Assembly (NCBI RefSeq): GCF_002575655.3
Contig: NC_053036.3
Span: 157,952,627-158,016,626, forward strand
Direction: 5' to 3'
DNA from: Aegilops tauschii subsp. strangulata
Lineage: Eukaryota; Streptophyta; Magnoliopsida; Poales; Poaceae
DNA: 64,000 nucleotides
A program made the translations under genes and the position numbers. Under the pieces are notes generated by a model. It ran no database searches. It saw only the letters and a list, made by a program, of their open reading frames with translations, and was not told the DNA's origin. Shown here piece by piece: positions 23,241 through 34,613 of the stretch; the stretch's first letter is position 1, and each line of letters starts with the position of its first letter.

Positions 23241-23921
23241 TGTCGTGGAATTGTCACGGCAGATGTCCTAGTGTGAGGACTTAGTCGTGAGGCCAAAGCA
23301 TCTTTGTAGTAACTTGAGAGGGGTTGAGCGGAATCGAGAGACACAACACAAGAAAGGGATTTAGACAGCTTCGGGCCCCGGAAAACATCATCCGGTAATA
23401 GCCCTACATGCTGTTTGGGGCTAGATCTCATTATGCTCATGAGAGAGTCGCCGCATAAGGCGGCTCCCCCTTTGTGTCTAGCCCTAAGATTATTCTCTCC
23501 CCCCCTTTGGAGCGCCCTGCCTCTCCTTATTTATGTTGAAGGGGTGGGTTACATGTAGAGTCCAACTCGGATTAAGACTTAAACTATTTTGACTTCTCTT
23601 CATGGGCTTCTTAACGTTTTGGGCTTCATAACGTCTTGGGCTTCATAACGTCTCGGGCTTCATAACCCTAGGCGACTCTATCTTCCAGGTTATGACTGTC
23701 AACCAGTTATCACTGTCTGCCGGGTTATGACTGTCTGCCGGTTTATGATGGTCTGCCGGTTTATGATGGTCTGCCGGGTTATGATCTGACTTAACACCTG
23801 TCAGGTTATCATCTGACTTAATACCTGCCGGGTTATCATCTGACTTAACACCTACCGGTTTAACAGGTCCCAACTGGTTTATAACTCCGGCGGGGTCATA
23901 CCGCGGGGTATATCCCCGACA
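23241..23921 (-). repeat. 3' LTR of element D
   Basis: 681 bp, longer than its partner (633 bp) mainly because of extra copies of short units of the type 'tctgccgggttatga' and 'gggcttcataacg' (23600-23880). The sequence immediately inside reads, on the minus strand, CTGGGGGCTAA, the presumed polypurine tract. Confidence 0.92.
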
Positions 23922-24655
23922 TTAGCCCCCAGTTTAATTTTGATTTATCCATGCTAAACTGATCCCGACCATCCTTAAGTCCTTGTCACTTCGTTTTTCT
24001 AGAAAATCCGGGTCAATAGGCCAGCTTCATAATCAATTTGCTGACATTGGTTTGTCACAAAGAAATATTGTGAAGAATAATTCATTTGACTCTGTTCCCA
24101 ATGCTTAACAAAAATATTGGTCTTTGAAATACTCATCTGATCTTCAGCTGGTTTAAGAATGTATAACTTGCCGGTTTAAGAATGTAGAACTTGCCGGTTT
24201 ACAAATATTGATGGCACTAGGTCATAATTGTAGTTAACATCAAGCTTGAAAGTATACCTCTTATATGCCTATCACTTGTAGCCCCCAAGTCTTAAGAAGG
24301 TAGCATAGCAACAGCTTAAGACTTGCTTCAATATAAATATCACAATCTTGAAGAAATCTGATTTGTTCATCCCAGTCATTAGTCATAAACTGAGTATTCC
24401 ATATATGTGGCCCCCAAGTGCTGGGTTGTCATGCTTGCAGCAACCTGGGACTTGTAATTACCTGATGCTCATAAAAACTTCAACCAGTGTAGCCCCCAAG
24501 GGTCGGGTCATTATGCAATAATGAGCAGGAACTTTGTAAATATAATCATGTAAACTTTGAACAGCAACGTGTATCCCCCAAGGGCCGGCTCAGTAAGATA
24601 ATATTGTGCTGGGACTTGATATATACTTCAATGAAAATAACATCGTATGATGTAA

Positions 24656-24728
24656 CCCCCATCATGGGGCTTGAACCCACGTCCACAAGGTTAAGATCCT
24701 TGTGCTTTACCAACTGAGCAGTGGACCC
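24656..24728 (-). tRNA. tRNA-Lys(CUU)-like sequence, probably pseudo-tRNA, inside element D
   Basis: On the minus strand the 73 nt fold like plant tRNA-Lys. The D-arm word GCTCAGTTGGTAAAGC is present, and the anticodon arm is CAAGG-ATCTTAA-CCTTG with anticodon CTT. The T-arm is GTGGGTTCAAGCCCCA. Both pol III internal promoter boxes (TGCTCAGTTGG and GGTTCAAGCCC) look intact. The acceptor stem is degraded (5' GGGTCCA against 3' GATGGGG), so it is probably not a working tRNA. It lies on the same strand as D, about 735 bp before the 3' LTR. Element D's own primer-binding site is complementary to tRNA-Lys(CUU), which suggests capture of primer tRNA during reverse transcription. Confidence 0.75.
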
Positions 24729-25306
24729 TTCAATATAATGGATTAAAAGCTTTGTACCTTGAAATGTTGACAGGAGCAATTGGTAGCCCACAAGGGCCGG
24801 CTCATTACGGTGTGACGAGTCGGGTCTTCAATAAGGTGAGCAAACAATGACTTTGCATTAGCCCCCAAGTGTCATGGTGCATGCTTCCAGCGACATGAGA
24901 CTTGTGTATTTGATGTAATCCCAACTTGAATAATGTAGCCCCCAAGTGCCGGGTCGTAAGCCTGCAGCGACTCGGGACTATTCCTTCCATCGTAGAATAA
25001 ATTATATCCATTGTGCTGAAGCGACTTTGAAAACCTCAATCATAATATTGGTTATTGATAACTATAATAAAAATCCAACCGTGTTGGCTATTAAAGATTT
25101 GAATAATATAACCTGGTTTGAAAACCGATTCCTGCCATATAAACCGGTATATCCGCACCCATATGATACATGCTATGATGATGTAATGATAATGCAATGT
25201 ATGACGCGATATATGATGATGTATGTGTATGATCAAGAGGGTTTAAGCTATGGTTCGGATATAACCAGAGCCCCCAAGTAGTCATAATTGTGGCATTGCA
25301 CATATC

Positions 25307-25560
25307 AAGAGGTGTAGCTATGGTTCGAATACGACCAAGCCCCCAAGTGATTTCCCTGGTGCCCTTATGAGGTGTGACTATGGTTCGAACCCATAGCCCC
25401 CAAGTGATTTCCCTGGTGGCCTTAAGCCTATCAAGAGGTGTAGCTATGGTTCGAATACGACCAAGCCCCCAAGTGATTTCCCTAGTGCCCTTATGCCTAT
25501 CAAGAGGTGTGACTATGGTTTGAACATAGCCCCCAAGTGATATTGTGAGCTGTGCTCAAG
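25307..25560. repeat. Tandem repeat, 60-68 bp unit, about four copies
   Basis: Units contain 'gaggtgt(a/g)(g/a)ctatggttcgaa' followed by 'gcccccaagtgatttccct' and start near 25307, 25367, 25434 and 25502. Each unit carries one GGGGGCT box, so the repeat multiplies the box. Confidence 0.8.
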
Positions 25561-27101
25561 GGATACCCATGTTTGAGCTGTGCTGTGCAGCAGACTCTCT
25601 TTGGCCCCTTATGATTATATTGGCTTGATAGCCGGATTACCGAAGTAACCAGAGCTGTGCTCTTATGATAATATTGGCTTGATAGCCGTATTAATAGGGT
25701 AGTCACAGTTGTGATGAACAAGCAGGAAGCCCCCAAATGATGAATAATATGATAAACCAATAAGGCAGGATGCCCATGTTTGAACCGCGCATCATGGCAG
25801 CAAGTTCTCTTTGGCAATCTTTAATTTTTCCTTGAGCCAGATTTTTAAACCAGAATCCTTCTTTTTAAGCCGGAAATTTTCTGACGGCCTTTAAATTTGC
25901 ACCAATATGGCGGTTTAGGGCCCTGCATTAGATAACTTTGCAAGCCGGAGTAATTGCTCTTTTAAAGAAAGCAATATATAATATAAAAATATACTGGATG
26001 GATTTCACCTGATATGTTAGGCCAAAAATATCCACCGCGGAGTTGATGATCACCCCGGTAAAGGCGGGCGAATCGGCTGTGGGCGCGGATGATGAGTCAG
26101 TCGCGTATGTTTATGTAGCGGGGGCGGCGACTTGCGCATGTATCCGTCTAGCAACACGGCACGAACGCGCTAGTGCACAAAATAATATTGGCGCACGCCC
26201 CGTTGCAACACCTTTGTAATGAATAATGGTCCTGCGAAAAAATACCACAGACCAGAGTAATTGTTCTCAAACAAAATATGTGCTGATAAAACTCTTAGAA
26301 AAAATAGCACCTTATGTTTTGTTGGGCGAACACATCTCCCCTGGCTTCCTCTGTTTTATCAAGGAAACCACAATGTGATTAGCACTCTGGCCGCATTATC
26401 CATGCACGTGGCAGGTTTTATCCTTCTTCTCTTTTTCTTCTTTGAGTAGAGTCAGATTAGTAACGATGGTATGAATTAACAAGTCCTCCCTCCTCCACGT
26501 AGTCACTTGTCTTGTTGTGCACATATAAGGCAAATCCCTTGGGAATCCGTAATGTACCGACAAAGCTTGCTTTTGGGAACCTAAACTGGGTCTGTGCAGG
26601 TCCTTGTTGGTTCTATTTAGTGGAGTTGATCGAGCGCAGTTTACGCGCAGCGGACGCCGCTGCTGGCCCAACTTCATCCAGTGCTCGTACTGTATGAGCG
26701 ATGCCAACAGACATGCCCCATCCAGGTAATGTGCTCAATCACTGACGAACCCTGCAGAGGCCTATATTCTGATCTTTATATGCAGTCATTGATATGCCGC
26801 CGGTTCATAGCTGTGGTGGCAGCTCTAAAAAAATGGCAGAGGCAGGATGAAACAACCGGCGGCTTACGGCGCACCCATAGCCACAGAGAAAAGGCGTGAT
26901 GCGGCTTGCTCGGAACTGCAGAAACAACCGTAGAGGCCAACAGAGGTAGCAGGACCGGGTCGCAACGCGTGAGGCTGACGGAGGTAGCGGAGCGCGTCAA
27001 CAGTGGTCGAGCCCAGAGGAGGAGCCCAGTAGGGGCGCCCGGAACGATTTCGAGCAGCAGCGGCCGGTCATAGTGACCCGGCAGGGCGGCTCAGAGCAGA
27101 G

Positions 27102-28687
27102 TGATACGTCTCCAACGTATCTATAATTTTTTATTGTTCCATGCTATATTATATTCTGTTTTGGATGTCTAATGGGCTTTATTATACACTTTTATATTAT
27201 TTTTGGGGCAAACCTATTAACCGGAGGCCTAGCCCAAATTGGTGTTTTTTACCTATTTCAGTGTTTCGTAGAAAAAGAATACCAAACGAAGTCCAAACAG
27301 AATGAAAGCTTCGGGAACGTGATTTTCGGAACAAACGTGATCCAGAGGACTTGGAGTCCACGTAAAGAAAGCAACGAGGAGAGCACGAGGCAGGGGGGCG
27401 CGCCTATCGCCCCCCCAGGCGCGCCCTCCACCCTCGTGGGGCCCATGTTGCTCCACCGACGTACTTCTTCCTCCTTTATATACCTACGTACCCCCAAACC
27501 ATCAGAGGCATCCACGAAAACCTAATTCCACTGCCGCAACCTTCTGTACCCGTGAGATCCCATCTTGGGGCCTTTTCCGGCGTCCTGCCGGAGGGGGCAT
27601 TGATCACGAAGGGCTTCTACATCAACACCGTAGCCTCTCCGATGATGTGTGAGTAGTTTACCTCAGACCTTCGGGTCCATAGTTATTAGCTAGATGGCTT
27701 CTTCTCTCTCTTTGGATCTCAATACAAAGTTTTCCTCGATTCTCTTGGAGATCTATTCGATGTAATCTTCTTTTGCGGTGTGTTTGTCGAGACCGATGAA
27801 TTGTGGGTTGATGATCAAGTTTATCTATGAACAATATTTGAATCTCCTCTGAATTCTTTTATGTATGATTGGTTATCTTTGCAAGTCTCTTCGAATTATC
27901 AGTTTGGTTTGGCCTACTAGATTGATCTTTCTTGCAATGGGAGAAGTGCTTAACTTTGGGTTCAATCTTGCGGTGTCCTTTCCGAGTGACAACAGGGGCA
28001 GCAAGGCACGTATTGTCTTGTTACCATCGAGGATAAAAAGATGGGGTTTATATCATATTGCATGAGTTTATCCTCTACATCATGTCATCTTACTTAAACA
28101 TTACTCTGTTCTTATGAACTTAATACTCTAGATGCATGCTGGATAGCGGTCGATGTGTGGAGTAACAGTAGTAGATGCAGAATCGTTTCGGTCTACTTGT
28201 CGCGGACGTGATGCCTATATACATGATCATACCTAGATATTCTCATAACTATGCTCAATTCTATCAATTGCTCGACAGTAATTTGTTCACCCACCGTAAT
28301 ACTTATGCTCTTGAGAGAAGCCACTAGTGAAACCTATGGCCCCTGGGTCTATTTTCCATCATATTAATCTTCCAACACTTAGCTATTTCTATTATCGTTT
28401 ATTTTACTTTGCATCTTTATTTCTCTTTATTATAAAAATACCAAAAATATTACTTTATCATATCTATCAGATCTCACTCTCATAAGTTACCGTGAAGGGA
28501 TTGACAACCCCTTTATCGTGTTGGTTGTGAGGTTCTTATTTGTTTGTGTAGGTGCGTGGGACTCGAGCGTGGTCTCCTACTGGATTGATACCTTGGTTCT
28601 CAAAAACTGAGGGAAATACTTACGCTACTTTACTGCATCACCCTTTCCCCTTCAAGGGAAAACAAACGCAGTTCTCAAGAGGTAGCA
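27102..28687 (+). repeat. 5' LTR of element E
   Basis: TGATACGTCTCC..GAGGTAGCA, 1586 bp. The TATA-like 'tttatatacc' near 27475 lies upstream of a GC-rich leader and is the likely element promoter. It differs from the 3' LTR at scattered single bases only. Confidence 0.95.
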
Positions 28688-28698
28688 AGAAGGATTTC

Positions 28699-28716
28699 TG
28701 GGGCCGTTGCCGGGGA
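28699..28716 (+). promoter_or_regulatory. Primer-binding site of element E with one mismatch
   Basis: TGGGGCCGTTGCCGGGGA matches the tRNA-Asp-type site of element C except for the fourth base (C to G). It lies 11 nt after the 5' LTR, as in element C. The mismatch may reduce priming. Confidence 0.8.
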
Positions 28717-28892
28717 GTCTACGCACAAGTCAAGACATACCAAGTACCCATCACAAACCCTTATCCCTCGCATTACATTATTTGCCATTTGCCTCTCGTT
28801 TTCCTCCCCCCCACTTCACCCTTGCTGTTTTATTCGCCCTCTCCTTTCCGTTCGCCTTCTTCTTTCTTCTGCTCCTCGCACTTTCTGCCGTT

Positions 28893-29726
28893 ATGTTTGA
28901 AATTGGGGAAGTTATTGTCGATATGGACAATAATAATAAAATGGAAAATTCTGATGCTCTTGCTGAAGAACCCCATATCTTACATACAAAAAAATTCTGA
29001 ATTGGTAGTGGTAATATTATTGGAAAAGGAGTTATCCAAGATTTCTTTACTTGTGCCGGTGCTTTGCCTTCTATGGGTAGTTCTATTCTTCATAGAACTA
29101 GTAGTCTTGTGGACGCTATCGCCATGCTTGTGGTTGAACTTGAAAGACAATTTATGCACATGCATCCTTGCATACAAAGGATTTTCTTAGAATTTTCTAA
29201 TATTGAGCATTCTTCTGTTAAGCGTGCCGCTACTATTTTCTTGGCTCATGAATTCAGATTTATAATAAAAGAGGCCAAAGAAATCTGTGCACACTATAGG
29301 GTGGACGCCGGCCGTCCTCCCATAGAGGCAATCCTCTTTGATCAAGAGGAAATAATGCGTTTTCAATCTCTAGACTATGTTACTTTTAATGAAAACCTTA
29401 CAAAAAAGGTTCCTACCAATTTTCTAGTTGATAGAATTTCTGAACTTAATAATGATTTTGCTATTCGAAATAATGAGCTAGGATATTCTCTCTAGTATAG
29501 GCTCACAAAGTTCTATCACAAGAATGCTTATAATGATGAATTGGTTGTGCAATACGAAGGGCCGAAGGAGGAACCTATACCTCCCAAAGTTGATCTTGGG
29601 GACTTTTGTCCCATTAAATTTAGCCATTTTGATTACTTTTGCTTGCCTCAAAGAAAACTTGCTGCTGACCGTAGAGAATATGAAATGAGTTTTCGTGATC
29701 TATCCTATTATTATGGCAACACCTAG
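28893..29726 (+). pseudogene. Element E ORF of unknown function, broken
   Basis: Starts MFEIGEVIVDMDNN and is interrupted after 34 codons. It resumes in another frame with 'SILHRTSSLVDAI..ELERQFMHMHPC', a block of about 140 residues (29064-29495). It then passes a stop and ends near 29726 with 'HFDYFCLPQRKLA..YYYGNT'. The amino-acid pattern is helical and charged, with no zinc knuckle, protease or RT motif, so it is not ordinary Gag-Pol. It is the only coding-like sequence in this non-autonomous family. Similar ORFs are, to my knowledge, found in other Triticeae Athila-like families without assigned function. Confidence 0.6.
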
Positions 29727-32547
29727 ATCTATCCTTGCCTTTATGCCTAGCTAGGGGCGTTAAACGATAGCGCTTGTTGGGAGGCAACCCAATTTTATTT
29801 TAGTTTTTAGTTTTTTGCTTCTGTTTAGGAATAAATATTTGATCTAGCCTCTGGTTAGATTTGTTTTTATGTCTTAATTAATGTTTGTGCCAAGTTAAAC
29901 CTATAGGATCTTCTTGGATGATAGTTATTTGATCTTGCTGAAAATTCCAGAAACTTTCTGTTCACGAAAACAATTGTTAAAAATCACCAGAACGTGATAA
30001 AATACTGATTCCAATTGCAGTAGATCAATAAACAAATTGTCTAGGTCGTCCTATTTTTGGTAGTTTTTTTGGGTTCCTGAAGTTTGCGTTAGTTACAGAT
30101 TACTACAGACTGTTCTGTTTTTGACAGATTCTGTTTTTCGTGTGTTGTTTGCTTATTTTGATGAATCTACGGCTAGTAAAAGAGTTTATAAACCATAGAG
30201 AAGTTGGAATACAGTAGGTTTAACACCAATATAAATAAAGAATGAGTTGATTACAGTACCTTGAAGTGGTGTTTTGTTTTCTTTCGCTAACGGAGCTCAC
30301 GAGATTTTCTGCTAAGTTTTGTGTTGTGAAGTTTTCAAGTTTTGGGTAAAAGATTTGATGGATTATGGAACAAGGAGTGGCAAGAGCCTAAGCTTGGGGA
30401 TACCATGGCACCCCAAGATAATCTAAGGACACCAAAAAGCCAAAGCTTGGGGATGCCTCGGAAGGCATCCCCTCTTTCGTCTACTTCCATCGGTAACTTT
30501 ACTTGGAGCTATGTTTTTATTCACCACATGATATGTGTTTTGCTTGGAGCGTCTTGTATGATTTGAGTCTTTGCTTTTTAGTTTACCACAATCATCCTTG
30601 CTGTACACACCTTTTGAGAGAGAGACACACAAATTGGAATTTATTAGAATACTCTATGTGCTTCACTTATATCTTTTGAGCTATATAGTTTTTGCTCTAG
30701 TGCTTCACTTATACCTTTTAGAGCACGGCGGTGGTTGTATTTTATAGAAATTATTGATCTCTCATGCTTCACTTATATTATTTTGAGAATCTTAAAACAA
30801 CATGGCAATTTTCTTTAATTATAATATCATGAGAAATTTGATGCTTGATAATTGTTTTGAGATATAAAGGTGGTAATATCATAGTTGTGCAAGTTGAGTA
30901 ATTGTGAAATTGAGAAATACTTGTGTTGGAGTTTGTGATTCCCGTAGCATGCACGTATGGTGAACCGTTATGTAACGAAGTCGGAGCATGAGGTATTTGT
31001 TGATTGTCATCCTTTGTGTGGCGGTCGGGATCGCGCGATGGTTAACTCCTACCAACCCTTCCCCTAGAGCATGCGTAGTAGTACTTTGTTTCGAGGGCTA
31101 ATAAATTTTTGCAACAAGTATATGAGTTCTTTATGACTAATGTGAGTCCATGGATTATACGCACACTTACCTTTCCGCAGTTTTCTAGCCTCTTCGGTAC
31201 CATGCATTGCCCTTTCTCACCTTGAGAGTTGGTGCAAACTTCGCTGGTGGATCCAAACCCCGTGATATGATACGCTCTATCACACATAAACCTCCTTATA
31301 CCTTCCTCAAAACAGCCACCATACCTACCTATTATGGCATTTCCATAGCCATTCCGAGATATATTGCCATGCAACTTTCCACCGTTTCATTTATCATGAC
31401 ACGCTCCATCATTGTCATATTGCTTTGCATGATCATGTAGTTGACATCGTATTTGTGGCAAAGCCACCGTTCATAATTCATTCATACATGTCGCTCTTGA
31501 TTCATCGCATATCCCGGTACACCGCCGAAGGCATTCACATAGAGTCATATCTTGTTCTAAGTATTGAGTTGTAATTCATGAGTTGTAAGTATATAAAAGT
31601 GTGATGATCATCATTATTAGAGCATTGTCCCAAGTGAGGAAAGGATGATGGAGACCATGATTCCCCCACAAGTCGGGATGAGACTCCGGACTAATTAAAA
31701 AAAAGAGGCCATAAAAAATAGAAAAGGCCCAAATAAAAAAATGAGAGAAAAAGAGAGAAGGGACAATGTTACTATCCTTTTACCACACTTGTGCTTCAAA
31801 GTAGCGCCGTGATCTTCATGATAGAGAGTCTCTCATTTTGTCACTTTCATATACTAGTGGGAAATTTCATTATAGAACTTGGCTTGTATATTCCAATGAT
31901 GGGCTTCCTCAAATGCCCGAGGTCTTCATGAGCAAGCAAGTTGGATGCATACCCACTTAGTTTCTTTTGTTTGAGCTTTCATACACTTATAGCTCTAGTG
32001 CATCCGTTGCATGGCAATCCCTACTCCTTGCATTGACATCAATTGGTGGGCATCTCCATAGCCCGTTGATTAGCCTCGTCAATGTGAGACTTTCCCTTTT
32101 TTGTCTTCCCACATAACCCCTATCATTATACCTTATTCCACCATAGTGCTATATCCATGGCTTGCGCTCATGTGTTGCGTAAAAGTTGAAAAGGCTGAAG
32201 CGCGTTAAAAAGTATGAAGCAATTGCTTGGCTAAAACCGGGGTTGTACATGATATGAATATTTTGTGTGGGGAAGATGGAGCATGGCCAGACTATATGAT
32301 TTTGTAGGGATAACTTGCTTTGGCTATGCTATTTTGATAAGACATAATTGCTTGGTTAGCATGCTCGAAGTATTATTGTTTTTATGTCAACATTAAACTT
32401 TTATCTTGAATCATATCGAATCTGAACATTCGTGCCACAATAAGAAGAACTACATTCAAATTATGTTAAAGAAGCATTCCACATCAAAAATTCTGCTTTT
32501 ATCATTTACCTACTCGAGGACGAGCAGGAATTAAGCTTGGGGATGCT
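29727..32547 (+). other. Long non-coding 3' internal region of element E
   Basis: 2.8 kb without a supported gene. Contains extra polypurine-like boxes AAGCTTGGGGATACC (near 30390) and AAGCTTGGGGATGCC (near 30443). The second is followed by an inverted repeat (GGGATGCC..GGCATCCC, 30446-30470). The 30920-32547 part resembles the truncated element at 740-1888. It ends in the polypurine tract at 32533-32547. Confidence 0.7.
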
Positions 32548-34133
32548 TGATACGTCTCCAACGTATCTATAATTTTTGATTGTTCCATGCTATATTATAT
32601 TTTCATTTTGGATGTCTAATCGGCTTTATTATACACTTTTATATTATTTTTGGGACTAACCTATTAACCGGAGGCCTAGCCCAAATTGCTGTTTTTTGCC
32701 TATTTCAGTGTTTCGCAGAAAAAGAATACCAAACAAAGTCCAAACGGAATGAAACCTTCGGGAACATGATTTTCGGCACAAACGTGATCCAGAGGACTTG
32801 GAGTCCACGTAAAGAAAGCAACGAGGAGAGCACGAGGCAGGGGGCGCGCCTACCCCACCTAGGCGCGCCCTCCACCCTCCTGGGGCCCACGTTGCTCCAC
32901 CGACGTACTTCTTCCTCCTATATATACCTACGTACCCCCAAACCATCAGAGGCATCCACGAAAACTTAATTCCACCGCCGCAACCTTCAGTACCCGTGAG
33001 ATCCCATCTTGGGGCCTTTTCCGGCGTCCTACCGGAGGGGGCATTGATCACAGAGGGCTTCTACATCAACACCGTAGCCTCTCCGATGATGTGTGAGTAG
33101 TTTACCTCAGACCTTCGGGTCCATAGTTATTAGCTAGATGGCTTCTTCTCTCTCTTTGGATCTCAATACAAAGTTCTCCTCGATTATCTTGGAGATCTAT
33201 TCGATGTAATCTTCTTTTGCGGTGTGTTTGTCGAGACCGATGAATTGTGGCTTTATGATCAAGTTTATCTATGAACAATATTTGAATCTCCTCTGAATTC
33301 TTTTATGTATGATTGGTTATCTTTGCAAGTCTCTTCGAATTATCAGTTTGGTTTGGCCTACTAGATTGATCTTTCTTGCAATGGGAGAAGTGCTTAGCTT
33401 TGGGTTCAATCTTGCGGTGTCCTTTCCCAGTGACAGCAGGGGCAGCAAGGCACATATTGTATTGTTGCCATCGAGGATAAAAAGATGGGGTTTATATCAT
33501 ATTGCATGAGTTTATCCCTCTACATCATGTCATCTTACTTAAAGCATTACTATGTTCTTATGAACTTAATACTCTAGATGCATGCTGGATAGCGTTCGAT
33601 GTGTGGGGTAATAGTAGTAGATGCAGAATCGTTTCGGTCTACTTGTCGCGGACGTGTTTCCTATATACATGATCATACCTAGATATTCTCATAACTATGC
33701 TCAATTCTATCAATTGCTCGACAGTAATTTGTTCACCCACCGTCATACTTATGCTCTTGAGAGGAGCCACTAGTGAAACCTATGGCCCTTGGGTCTATTT
33801 TCCATCATATTAATATTCCAACACATAGCTATTTCTATTACTGTTTATTTTACTTTGCATCTTTATTTCTCTTTATTATAAAAATACCAAAAGTATTACT
33901 TTATCATATCTATCAGATCTCACTCTCGTAAGTGACCGTGAAGGGATTGACAACCCCTTTATCGCGTTGGTTGCGAGGTTCTTATTTGTTTGTGTAGGTG
34001 TGTGGGACTCGAGCGTGGTCTCCTACTAGATTGATACCTTGGTTCTCAAAAACTGAGGGAAATACTTACGCTACTTTACTGCATCACCCTTTCCTCTTCA
34101 AGGGAAAACCAACGCATTGCTCAAGAGGTAGCA
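32548..34133 (+). repeat. 3' LTR of element E
   Basis: TGATACGTCTCC..GAGGTAGCA, 1586 bp, directly followed by TSD CAGAG. Same length as the 5' LTR. Confidence 0.95.
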
Positions 34134-34138
34134 CAGAG

Positions 34139-34613
34139 GCGTCGCCAAATCGGCGGCTGACGGTGTTGCAGAGGAGGCGGTGACACGCGGTCGGGCCCGA
34201 GACTGCGATGGTTTGTGGCAGAGGTGAGCCAGGATGGTGCGATAACTTGGCGGAAGTATCTGCCAAGCCGTGGTGGCGACTTGGCCGCGTGGTCGTGCTC
34301 GTACGAGGGTGAGGGCGGATTGACGTGCGACGACTGAGGCGACAGGACCGCGCGACGACGGTGAGTCAAGGCAGGCCCAAGGCGGCGGTTCAACCCCAAG
34401 ACTAGTGACTCGGGGGCCGGTTTACCCGCAGCGGTAGTGGCAGCTCACCGGCGCCGGGTCAACTCGGAACAGCTATAGTTGGAAAGGCATCCGGCGAGGC
34501 AAGACTTCCCAAAATTTGGTAACTTCCCAAAATTTACTACTTCTCGATCCTTGAGATAGATCCCTCCAAGAATCTCAACACCACCGTGCGCGGGCCCCAC
34601 GGTGGGCGCCAAC
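34139..34613 (-). other. 5' leader region of element D
   Basis: GC-rich segment between the nested element E and D's 5' LTR; no gene seen. The primer-binding site is at its right end (34594-34611), where the plus strand reads GCCCCACGGTGGGCGCCA. That is the 3' end of plant tRNA-Lys(CUU), so the minus strand is the complementary site, 2 nt from the LTR. Confidence 0.75.

Larger units (their letters stand above)
24281..25740 (-). repeat. Array of polypurine-tract-like boxes in element D
   Basis: The plus-strand word CCCCCAAG (minus CTTGGGGG) occurs at least eleven times: near 24282, 24411, 24493, 24575, 24862, 24939, 25270, 25339, 25396, 25464 and 25531, with variants near 24786 and 25730. Most are within AGCCCCCAAGT. 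The true polypurine tract at the LTR border (CTGGGGGCTAA on minus) has the same core. Confidence 0.8.
23922..27101 (-). other. Internal region of element D, non-coding
   Basis: No supported protein-coding gene. It contains the array of GGGGGCT boxes (24281-25740), the tRNA-Lys-like sequence (24656-24728) and a ~60-68-bp tandem repeat (25307-25560). The region from 25800 to 27101 is of mixed composition with only short unrelated ORFs. CAGAG (27097-27101) is the left TSD of element E. Confidence 0.7.
27102..34133 (+). mobile_element. Element E: non-autonomous Athila-like LTR retrotransposon
   Basis: 7032 bp with two LTRs of exactly 1586 bp each (27102-28687, 32548-34133). The TSD CAGAG is perfect (27097-27101, 34134-34138). 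The primer-binding site follows the left LTR and the polypurine tract AAGCTTGGGGATGC precedes the right LTR, giving plus orientation. The interior of 3.9 kb has one degraded ORF of unknown function and no protease, RT or integrase. It is inserted in element D, and by near-identity of its LTRs it is young. Confidence 0.95.

Noticed and set aside
23600..23880. Riboswitch- or satellite-like repeats with 'gccgggttatga'
   Set aside because: They occur in both LTRs of D and are simply internal LTR tandem repeats.
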